From assembly GCA_964407665.1 (NCBI GenBank), contig CAYOWK010000046.1, positions 1-30,187 on the forward strand: a DNA stretch of 30,187 nucleotides, written 5' to 3'. The notes beneath the pieces are model-generated. The model worked only from the letters and a program-made list of their open reading frames with translations, made no database searches and was not told the origin of the DNA. Origin of the DNA: CAYOWK01 sp964407665 (GTDB taxonomy: Bacteria; Pseudomonadota; Alphaproteobacteria; Caulobacterales; Hyphomonadaceae). Positions 15,621 through 23,400 of this stretch are shown here, piece after piece (within the stretch, counting starts at the first letter, position 1; every line of letters begins with the position of its first letter). The position numbers were made by a program, and so were the translations under genes.

Positions 15621-15779
15621 AGTCTGGAAACGGCCCGAGAGGGCCGTGTTCCTCGCGTCCTTCGACAGGCTCAGGATGAGGTGCGAGGATCCAGACTTCG
15701 AAAATCGTGCGTGCGGTCAGAGTTTTAAGTCTGGATTCCCGCATGCGCGGGAAACACGGACACCGGCGTGTCCGTTTCC
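15621..15779. repeat. Multi-hairpin structured element upstream of mmsB
   Basis: An outer stem AGTCTGGA (15621-15628) / TCCAGACT (15690-15697) encloses two hairpins: ACGGCCC-GAGA-GGGCCGT, and CCTCGC (15651-15656) / GCGAGG (15683-15688) around a 'ccttcgacaggctcagg' REP-type core. Next come TTCCCGC-ATGC-GCGGGAA (15736-15753) and CGGACAC/GTGTCCG (15757-15774). Together these form a branched fold in non-coding DNA. The remaining 100 bp up to the mmsB start show no further clear structure. Confidence 0.6.
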
Positions 15780-15882
15780 AGAAACCGGTCGGATTGGCGC
15801 GCCGGACTCCCGCATAACCCCCTGCACGTGACAACGCTTGCGGGGGCTGTCATCCCTGAGGAAAAGATCAGGGAGAGCGGCC

Positions 15883-16788
15883 GTGTCGAAGATTGCCTTT
15901 ATCGGGCTGGGAAACATGGGTTCGGGCATGTGCGCGAACCTCGTGAAGGCCGGCCATGAGGTCCGGGCGTTTGACCTGTCGGCGGAGGCTCTGGCGCGGG
16001 CTGTCGAGGCGGGGGCGCGGGCGGCGGGCAGTGTTCGCGAGGCGGCGGCGGGGGCGGATGTCGTGGTGACAATGCTGCCTGCGGGCAAGCATGTGCGCGG
16101 CGTGCTGGAGGGGGCGGCCCCCGATGGATCAGACGGCGTGCTGGCGGCGGCTCCGGCTGGCGCGCTGTTGATCGACTGCTCCACCATCGCCGTGGAGGAT
16201 GCGCGGGCGATTTCGGCGCTGGCGGCTGGGGCCGGGTTTGCGTTTGTGGACGCGCCGGTCTCGGGCGGCGTGGCGGCGGCGGCGGCGGGCACGCTCACCT
16301 TCATGGCGGGGGGCGAGGCGGACGCCTTTGCGCGGGCCAAACCCGTGCTGGAGGGCATGGGGAAGAACATCTTCCATGCGGGCGCGGCGGGCGCCGGTCA
16401 GGCCGCCAAGATCGCCAACAACATGCTGCTGGCGATCTCGATGATCGGGACGTGCGAGGCGTTCAACCTGGCGCGGAAGCTGGGGCTGGAAGCGCAGACC
16501 TTCTTCGACATCTCGTCCAGGGCGTCGGGCCAGTGCTGGTCGATGACCAGCTATTGCCCCGAGCCCGGGCCGGTTCCCAATGCGCCGAGCAACCGCGACT
16601 ATCAGGCGGGCTTCGCCGTGGCGATGATGCTGAAGGACCTTGATCTGGCGGCGGGCGCCGCGAGCTTCGCCGGCGCCGAGACGCCGCTGGGGACCCACGC
16701 GCGGGAGATCTACGCCCAGCTGGCGGCAGACGGCCACGCAGGGCTGGATTTCTCGGGGGTGATGCTGCGGTTGCGGGGGGATATTTGA
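15883..16788 (+). CDS. mmsB: 3-hydroxyisobutyrate dehydrogenase
   Basis: This 301-residue NAD-dependent enzyme oxidises 3-hydroxyisobutyrate to methylmalonate semialdehyde, the step after HIBCH. It has the N-terminal dinucleotide-binding motif IGLGNMGSGM (7-16), the substrate-binding DAPVSGGV (123-130), and catalytic Lys176 in GAGQAAKIANN. The GTG at 15883 is chosen as start because GGGAGAG lies 6 bp before it and the protein then begins directly with the Rossmann strand; the longer frame from 15838 is not needed. The 3' end is duplicated in decayed form about 780 bp downstream (17357-17556). Other beta-hydroxyacid dehydrogenases share the motifs, but the neighbouring HIBCH supports this substrate. 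Confidence 0.93.
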   Translation: MSKIAFIGLGNMGSGMCANLVKAGHEVRAFDLSAEALARAVEAGARAAGSVREAAAGADVVVTMLPAGKHVRGVLEGAAPDGSDGVLAAAPAGALLIDCSTIAVEDARAISALAAGAGFAFVDAPVSGGVAAAAAGTLTFMAGGEADAFARAKPVLEGMGKNIFHAGAAGAGQAAKIANNMLLAISMIGTCEAFNLARKLGLEAQTFFDISSRASGQCWSMTSYCPEPGPVPNAPSNRDYQAGFAVAMMLKDLDLAAGAASFAGAETPLGTHAREIYAQLAADGHAGLDFSGVMLRLRGDI

Positions 16789-16865
16789 GGGGACCAGCTG
16801 CCAACTAACGAGACAGATGAGCAACAGCGTTTGGACAGCGGCTCCAAGCGCTGCAATCTGCCGCC

Positions 16866-17321
16866 ATGTCTTCCAGCCCCCATGAAAAACTCGTTGCCTA
16901 CTGGAAAGCGACCGAAACGGGCGTCCGTATCCAGCCGTCAAGCGATGCCGCCGTCACGGCGGTTGAAAGCACGTTCGGCGTTCGGCTCCCCGCTGATTTC
17001 AGGGCCTACCTCCGCGAGGGCTGTCGCGCAGACGAACAACTGGACATTCACGGCACGACCTGGTGGCCGCTCAGCAGGATCAAGAGCCTTCCTGACGACT
17101 ACCGTCACGAAGTGAAGAGCGCCGAGATCGCGCAGGATGCAGACGGCTTTCTGTTTTTCGCAGATTGGCTGATCTGGTCTCTGGCCTGGGCGATCTGTTG
17201 CAGGCCGGGCGACAATCATGGGCGGGTGGCTGTGATCGACGGCGTGCAAGACCGGTTTGTCGCCGACAGCTTAGCCGAGTTCATCGACACCTACATCCGC
17301 GATCACGACCAGCTACTCTGA
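16866..17321 (+). CDS. SMI1/KNR4 (SUKH) family protein
   Basis: A 151-residue protein with the SUKH pattern: an N-terminal helix, AVTAVESTFGVRLPADFRAYLREG (about 28-51), a short loop, TWWPLSRIKSLP, and later FLFFADWLIWSLAWAICC and a closing helix. SUKH proteins in bacteria are very often immunity proteins against secreted or contact-dependent toxins, though some have other roles. No toxin gene is beside it. It sits between intact mmsB and a decayed copy of the mmsB 3' end, which suggests insertion. The ATG at 16866 is the likely start. I see no signal peptide. Confidence 0.85.
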   Translation: MSSSPHEKLVAYWKATETGVRIQPSSDAAVTAVESTFGVRLPADFRAYLREGCRADEQLDIHGTTWWPLSRIKSLPDDYRHEVKSAEIAQDADGFLFFADWLIWSLAWAICCRPGDNHGRVAVIDGVQDRFVADSLAEFIDTYIRDHDQLL

Positions 17322-17356
17322 CAATCGACGTCAGCTCCGCGCCCTGCCTCCTTACG

Positions 17357-17556
17357 GACGCACCCTCGAACCGAGACTCCCATGCGGGTTAGCCGCCGCG
17401 ATGGTGCGGAAGGACCTCCATCTTGCGGCGGGCGCGACGACTTTCGCCAGCGCCGCTGGGGACCCACGCGGAGGAAACCTACGCCCAGCCGGCGGCAGAC
17501 GGCCTCGCGAGGCTTGATTTCTCGGGGGTGATGCTGCGGCTGCGGGGGAGATTTGA
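17357..17556 (+). pseudogene. Decayed duplicate of the mmsB 3' end
   Basis: About 200 bp align with the last ~190 bp of mmsB (from about 16587) at roughly four identical bases in five by eye, ending at the same ATTTGAGGGG stop context. An 8-base deletion (the 'gagacgcc' of mmsB is missing) and small indels break the frame, and no start exists. It retains the final coding block (ctcgggggtgatgctgcgg). It cannot make protein. It marks a past duplication or insertion event that brought in the SUKH gene lying between the two copies. Confidence 0.88.
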
Positions 17557-17591
17557 GGGGGGCTTGGTCGCCCGCCGGCTGGCTTACCGAT

Positions 17592-17636
17592 GTGACTCGG
17601 TAGCATACTTGAAGTATCAAGCCCGAGTGGCGTCAC
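17592..17636. promoter_or_regulatory. Nested palindromic dyad upstream of the membrane-protein/protease operon
   Basis: The core is a perfect 13-bp palindrome ATACTT-G-AAGTAT (17605-17617). Around it ACTCGG (17595-17600) pairs with CCGAGT (17623-17628), and GTGAC (17592-17596) faces GTCAC (17632-17636). It ends just before the ribosome-binding site of the gene starting at 17649. It may be a regulator binding site, or a cruciform or RNA hairpin controlling the operon. Confidence 0.55.
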
Positions 17637-17648
17637 TCTGGGGGGTAA

Positions 17649-18206
17649 ATGAGAAACAGGTTGAACCGCCTGCTACGGACTCTGCCCCTGTGGCCCGCCA
17701 TTGCCCCATTGGCGCACGCGAACGTCATCTGGCCTGCACTCTTTGTCGCGCCGCGCGTCTTCAGCGTTCCTGCCGTCATCGCTGGCCTGACAGTCGAATT
17801 ACTTGTCTTCCGCGCATTGTTTTCGCAGTCGTGGATCAAGGCAATCGGAGCGGTCGCTGCGGCCAATGCAGTGTCGGCGATCGCAGGATTGTTTCTGATA
17901 CCGATCCTGGGGTTTGTCTGGGAACTCTTCGCAACGATCCTCATAAACCCGATCTTCAACTGGGGCACTTTCAACCCTATCAGCTGGTTTGCCTCCTATC
18001 TCATAGCGATGCTGAGTACGGCGGCCATCGAGGCGGCGTTTTTCCGGCTGGCCCTTCGTCTCCAGATGACCCGGAGGCAATTTGGCTGGTGGTTCCTTGC
18101 CAACGGCGCTTCAGTGGCCGTCGCATTCGCCAGCTTGGCGTTTGAGCCAGGAACCACTTCGGGAGACTGGTACGACCCCTGGCCGTTTGATGCATCTTCC
18201 AAATGA
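17649..18206 (+). CDS. Multi-spanning membrane protein of unknown function
   Basis: This 185-residue protein has about five hydrophobic segments. They include NVIWPALFVAPRVFSVPAVI with the following GLTVELLVF, KAIGAVAAANAVSAIAGLFLIPIL, SWFASYLIAMLSTAAIEAAFF and WWFLANGASVAVAFASLAF. The conserved-looking 'AN-x-IWPAL' and 'NAVS-x-x-x-G' motifs recall a group of short bacterial membrane hypotheticals I remember but cannot name. The ATG follows a GGGGGGT purine run. Its stop overlaps the start of the protease gene by 4 bases (ATGA), so the two are made together. No enzymatic motif is visible; it may be a membrane partner or target of the protease. Confidence 0.82.
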   Translation: MRNRLNRLLRTLPLWPAIAPLAHANVIWPALFVAPRVFSVPAVIAGLTVELLVFRALFSQSWIKAIGAVAAANAVSAIAGLFLIPILGFVWELFATILINPIFNWGTFNPISWFASYLIAMLSTAAIEAAFFRLALRLQMTRRQFGWWFLANGASVAVAFASLAFEPGTTSGDWYDPWPFDASSK

Positions 18207-19000
18207 AACGGCGTCGACAAGAAACCGTCATCTCACCGGAGCATCGCGCAAAGTTCGATGCCGTATTGCGTGACTCAATTCCGACCCTCGGACATATTTT
18301 CATACGTCGCCCCGGCAAGCGTCCAGTAGCTCACGCGACGGGCGTCTTCATCTCGGTCAGTGGCATTCCCGGTTTGGTCATGGCCGACCATTCGCTGGAC
18401 GTGGACGTTAGCGGAGCGGGCGCAATTCTCATCGGCGGTCCAGGCGATTCTGAACTCGCGCCGCTTCGAGGCTTGCTCCTGCGTTCGTCCGCTTTCGACC
18501 CGGACAATCAACATCGCGTAGACGTCGCCGTTTATCGGCTCGCGCCGGAGACCTTGGCGGCGATTAGCCCGTTCGACCCAATTTCTATCGATGATCTCGC
18601 CGAACCGGCACCTTACCTGCCCCAGCGGCGGTTCGCGGTCGTGGGATTTCCAAACTCCCAAACGAAGGCAATCCCCGTGACGGAGCCCATCCGAAGCGGT
18701 GTGATGATGTACGTTGCACGTGAGCGAGCACCATCATCGCTCGCTGAGATTGCACCCTGGCTTCGACCAGAGATCCATCTCGTGCTAAACTATCAAGCAG
18801 ATGGCGCGGTTCACAGCGAGGGCCATTCCAGCGCGCCCGGACTATCGGGCGTTAGCGGTGGTGCAGTTTTCGATCTCGGCGCGACGCTCGATCCGGATGC
18901 AGCCCCAAAGCTTGCAGGCATCCTCACCCACCATCTAAAGCCTCGGAGGGTACTCATCGCGACACGCATTCATCCAATAATCAAGGGAATCGAGCATTGA
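18203..19000 (+). CDS. Trypsin-like serine protease, apparently cytoplasmic
   Basis: A 265-residue protein with a chymotrypsin-fold layout. GVFIS...LVMADHSLD places a catalytic-like His63 where trypsins have TAAHC. VDVAVYRL gives Asp107 in the place of the DIAL motif. GLSGVSGGAVFDLG gives Ser218 in a GVSGG version of GDSGG, and AGILTHHLKPRRVLIATRIHPI follows as the final strands. The N-terminus (MKRRRQETVISPEHRAKF) is charged, without a signal peptide, so the protein should remain in the cytoplasm unless its membrane partner directs it. It is translationally coupled to the membrane protein gene. Cytoplasmic trypsin-like proteases of this kind are known in bacterial conflict and defence operons. 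The substrate and trigger are unknown; the fold call rests on motif spacing, not on a search. Confidence 0.7.
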   Translation: MKRRRQETVISPEHRAKFDAVLRDSIPTLGHIFIRRPGKRPVAHATGVFISVSGIPGLVMADHSLDVDVSGAGAILIGGPGDSELAPLRGLLLRSSAFDPDNQHRVDVAVYRLAPETLAAISPFDPISIDDLAEPAPYLPQRRFAVVGFPNSQTKAIPVTEPIRSGVMMYVARERAPSSLAEIAPWLRPEIHLVLNYQADGAVHSEGHSSAPGLSGVSGGAVFDLGATLDPDAAPKLAGILTHHLKPRRVLIATRIHPIIKGIEH

Positions 19001-19028
19001 AGGAATACAACTTCTGTTTCTGGCTCCC

Positions 19029-20249
19029 TTGACCCAAACCGACACCCTCATCCTCGGCGCTGGCGCGGCTGGTCTCATGTGCGGCATTGAGGCGGCGCGG
19101 CGGGGGCGGCGTGTGGTGGTGGTCGATCATGCCGCCAAGCCTGCGGAGAAGATCCGGATTTCGGGCGGGGGGCGGTGCAACTTCACCAATCTGGATGTGA
19201 CGGCGGGGAATTTCCTGTCGGAGAATCCGCACTTCGCGAAGTCGGCGCTGAAGCGGTTCACGCAGTGGGACTTCATCGCGCGGGTGAGCGAGCGCGGGAT
19301 CGCCTGGCATGAGAAGACGCTGGGCCAGCTGTTCTGCGACGGGTCGGCGCGCGAGATCATCGACATGCTGCTGGATGATCTGAAGGCCGCCGGCGGGGAG
19401 CTGCGGCTGGGGACGCAGGTTATGGGGGTCGAGCGGGTCGACTTTGCCGGTTCCGGGGGTTTCCGGGTGGCCACGTCGGGCGGGGAGATTGCGTGCGCGT
19501 CGCTGGTGGTGGCGACGGGGGGCAAGTCGATCCCGAAGATGGGGGCGAGCGGGCTGGCCTATGAGATCGCGGCGCAGTTCGGGATTGGCGTGATCGAGCC
19601 GCGCCCTGCCCTTGTGCCCTTCACGTTCACGTCTCCGGCGCTGGAGCCCATCGTGGAGCTGGCGGGGGTTTCGGTGGAGGCGCGCGCGGAGTGCCTGGGC
19701 GCTCATGGCCTGGACGCTCAGGGCAGACGGGCGGCGTTCAGCGAGGGGATGCTGTTCACACACCGGGGGCTGTCGGGGCCGGCGGTGCTGCAGGTGTCGT
19801 CGTACTGGCGCGAGGGCGATGCGGTGGCGATCGATCTGGCGCGGGGGCGGGACACGTTCGACGAGCTGAAGCGGATGCGGGGGGAGCAGCCAAGGCTGCA
19901 GCTGGGCAATGCGTTGGGGATGATCGTGCCCAAGCGGCTGGCGGCTCAGATTGCCGGCAGGACGTTCGGCGAGGCGCGGCTTGCGGACCTGTCGGATGCG
20001 AAGCTGCGGGAGGTGCATGCGGCGGTGCATGGCTGGACGGTGGTTCCGGGCGGCACCGAGGGCTGGCGGACGGCGGAGGTGACGCTGGGGGGCGTCGATA
20101 CGGACCATCTGTCGTCGCAGACGATGGAGGCGAAGGCGGTTCCCGGGCTCTATTTCATTGGCGAGTGTGTGGACGTTACCGGCTGGCTGGGGGGGTATAA
20201 CTTCCAGTGGGCGTGGTCGTCCGGGTGGGCGGCCGGGCAGGTTTGCTGA
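19029..20249 (+). CDS. HI0933/YhiN family FAD-dependent oxidoreductase
   Basis: A 406-residue flavoprotein. The dinucleotide-binding LILGAGAAGLMCGIEAARRG is at about residues 7-26, the family signature KIRISGGGRCNFTN at 41-54, VATGGKSIPKMG near 160, GLSGPAVLQ near 256, and a C-terminal GLYFIGECVDVTGWLGGYN. The family's reaction is not firmly established; some members reduce bile-acid or other enone substrates. The start TTG at 19029 has no good ribosome-binding site. A GAAGGA lies 24 bp before it and would fit a rarer upstream CTG instead, so the exact N-terminus is uncertain. The gene starts 28 bp after the protease stop and could share its transcript. Confidence 0.92.
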   Translation: MTQTDTLILGAGAAGLMCGIEAARRGRRVVVVDHAAKPAEKIRISGGGRCNFTNLDVTAGNFLSENPHFAKSALKRFTQWDFIARVSERGIAWHEKTLGQLFCDGSAREIIDMLLDDLKAAGGELRLGTQVMGVERVDFAGSGGFRVATSGGEIACASLVVATGGKSIPKMGASGLAYEIAAQFGIGVIEPRPALVPFTFTSPALEPIVELAGVSVEARAECLGAHGLDAQGRRAAFSEGMLFTHRGLSGPAVLQVSSYWREGDAVAIDLARGRDTFDELKRMRGEQPRLQLGNALGMIVPKRLAAQIAGRTFGEARLADLSDAKLREVHAAVHGWTVVPGGTEGWRTAEVTLGGVDTDHLSSQTMEAKAVPGLYFIGECVDVTGWLGGYNFQWAWSSGWAAGQVC

Positions 20250-20296
20250 GGGGGGAAAACGGCGCGTCGTACGGGTTGGGCCTGCCGTCAGGGCAT

Positions 20297-20315
20297 CCGG
20301 ACCGGGGCGGTCCGG
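20297..20315. terminator. Possible terminator hairpin after the flavoprotein gene
   Basis: CCGGACC-GGGGC-GGTCCGG is a perfect 7-bp stem about 48 bp after the stop codon. No T-run follows, so it could be a Rho-assisted or purely structural hairpin. The rest of 20316-20438 is a plain leader, with no recognisable promoter that I would defend. Confidence 0.4.
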
Positions 20316-20438
20316 CGCGCGGCTGACATGAAAATGCTGCAACTCTTTTGTCAGCACCCATATGTGGCGCCCTTTCAAAATCAGTCGCTTGTCGGATATG
20401 GTCCGTTCACGTCCTGGTGAGGACGAGGGAGGGTCGCC

Positions 20439-23400
20439 GTGCGTAACCTTGGTATCTGGCGCAAACTTGCGCTGGGCGTCGCTGCAATGGCTGGCGCTGT
20501 CACACTTGCATCCTGCGGCGGTCCGAACGCGGGCGACGCGCAGGTCACGCGGGGCGACGAGGACGGGCCGCGTCTGGAAATGCGGCAGGCCGGATCGAAA
20601 CGGGCCGGGGAGCCCGGATCGAGCGAGTTCGAGTTCGTGCGCTACGCGATTGACGTGAGCCAGGACCTGCCGCGCGCCTGCCTCACCTTCTCCTCCACGC
20701 TCGACCCGGAGCGCGATTACACGCCGTATGTCGAGATTTCCCCGGCGACGCAGATCAGCCTGTCGGTCGAGGACGCCAATCTGTGCGTCGGCGGCCTGTC
20801 GTTCGGGCAGAACCGCGAGCTGACGATCCGTGAGGGCCTGCCGAGCCTCGATGGCCGGGCGCTGGCGTTTGCCGAGACGCTGCCGATCGAGTTTGGCGAC
20901 CGTCCCTCCTATGTGGGCTTCAAGGGCGACGGCGTGATCCTGCCGCGCGTCGAGGCCGATGGTCTGGCGCTGGAGACGGTGAACGTCGACCAGGTCAAGG
21001 TGACGATCTCGCGGATCACCGACCGCGCCCTCGCCTTCAAGACGATCTCCGCCGGCTATTCGGCGGCGCGCGGCCAGTATGGCTGGATGGACTACAATTC
21101 GGAGGCGTCCGACGTCGCCGAGCAAATCTGGACCGGCACGATCGAGACCAAGGGCTCGACCAATGCCGCGAAGACGACGGTGTTCCCGATCGCCAAGGCG
21201 ATCCCGCGCCTGTCGGCGGGCGCCTATTTTGTCGAGCTGACGGAAGTGGACGGCGCGGGCAAGTCGCCGAGCCAGGCCGCCGAGGCCAAGCGCTGGCTGA
21301 TCATCACCGACCTCGCGCTGACGACGTATACGGGCTCCGACGGCATGTCCGTGACGGTGCGCTCGATCCAGTCGGCGCGGCCGGTGGGCGGCGTGTCGCT
21401 TGAGCTGATCGGACGGAACAACGCCATCCTGGCGAAGGGTACGAGCGACGCCGATGGCCGCGTGCGCTTCCCCGGACCGGCGATGCGGGGCCAGGGCGCT
21501 GTCGCTCCGCGGATGGTGATGGCGTATGCGGGCAATGGCGACTTCGCCCTGCTCGACCTCGACCGCTCTCCGATCGATCTCTCGGAACGCAATGTCGATG
21601 GCCGCGCTCCGGCGGGCGTGGCGGACGCGTTCGTGTATTTCGACCGTGGCGTCTATCGCCCGGGCGAACAGGTGCGCGCGACGGCTCTTGTCCGCAACGC
21701 CGCCGCAGAGGCGGTGAAGAACCGCGCGGGCGCGCTGACGGTCTATGCACCGAACGGCATCGAGGCGGGCAAGCTGCGCTTCGAGAAGGCGGCGTCGGCC
21801 GGCGCCGTGCAGTACAACTTCTCCGTGCCGAAGAATGCTGCGCGTGGCACGTGGCGGATGGTGACCGAGATCGACGGCGTCGGCTCGGTTGGTGAGGCGA
21901 CGTTCAACGTCGAGGACTTCGTTCCCCAGCGCATCGCGCTTGACCTTGTGGCCGACACGACCGCCCCGCTCCGCGGCAACCAGACGCGCCGGATCGAGGC
22001 AAATGTCCGCTTCCTCTATGGCGCTCCCGGCGCCGGGCTGACGGTGGAAGGCAATGTCCGCGTCGAGCCCGATCCGAAGCCGTTCGATACGTTCGCGGGC
22101 TTCCGGTTCGGCCTGCATGACGAGCAGTTCGCGGAGACCACGTTCGACCTGTCCGAGGCCGTCACCGACGGCGCCGGCAAGGGTGCGCTGATGGTGGATC
22201 CGCGCGAAGCCAACGTCCGCTCGAGCCAGCCCCTGCGCCTGCGCGCCGTGGTGTCGGCCATCGAGCCCGGCGGCCGTCCCGTGCGCGACGATGTCCGCAT
22301 CCCCTACCGCCCGAACGACCGCTATCTGGGCGTGAAGCCTGCGTTCGAGGATGGCTCCTCGCCGGAGAACAAGCCGGCGTCGTTCGAGCTGGTCTCGGTC
22401 GACCCGACCGGTGCGCCGCAGGCCGCCGAAGTGAACTGGCGCCTGGTCCGGATCGACTGGAAGTATGACTGGTTCCGCGCCGATGGCGGCGAATGGCAAT
22501 GGCGCCGCAGCCGCGAGGTTGTGGAGCTGGAGACCGGCGTCGCGCGCGCGGCCGCAGGCCAGCGCGCCAAGCTCAACACCCGCAATCTCGACTGGGGCGA
22601 TTACGAGATCTACTTCACCGAAGCCGGAACTGGCGCCGAGGCGTCGTATGCCTTCTGGGCTGGCTGGGGCGGTCAACCGCAGGAGGGCGTCGAGGCGCCG
22701 GACCGCGTGCGCATCACGATGCCGGACAAGCTGCCGGCTGTCGGCGAATCGATCGAGGTCGGCATCCTGCCGCCCTATGATGGCCAGGCCGAGATTGTCG
22801 TCGCCGGTGAGGATGTTCTCTACACGCGCGTTCTCGCGGTGAAGAAGGACGGCACCCGCATCAAGATTCCGGTGACCAAGGAATGGGGCGGCGGCGTCTA
22901 TGTGATGGCCAGCGTCTACACGCCGCGCGATCCGGTGGCCCGTCCCCGGCCGCGCCGCGCCGTCGGCGTCTCGCACATTGCGGTGGATGTCGCTCCGCGC
23001 ACCTTCACGCTGAGCCTGAAGGCTCCGCCGATCCAGAAGCCGAACTCGAAACTGTCCATCGATATCGAAGCCTCTTCGGGCCCGATCCGCGAAGGCGCGT
23101 TCGTGACGGTTGCGGCGGTCGACGAAGGCATCCTGCAGCTGACGCGGTTCCAGTCGCCTGATCCGGCGGACTATTTCTTCGGCAAGCGCCGGCTGGGCGT
23201 GGAGCTGCGCGACGACTACGGCCGCCTGCTCGATCCCAACCAGGGCGCTGCAGCCGAAGTCCGGCAGGGCGGCGACCAGATCGGCGGCGCGGGCCTGACG
23301 GTTGTGCCGACGAAGACGGTCGCCCTGTTCTCGGGCCCGGTGAAGCTGGACGGACGCGGCCGCGCAACCGTCACGCTCGACGTGCCTGACTTCAACGGCG

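Noticed and set aside
15838..15882. Longer N-terminus for mmsB
   Set aside because: The GTG at 15883 has a good ribosome-binding site, and the Rossmann strand begins right after it.
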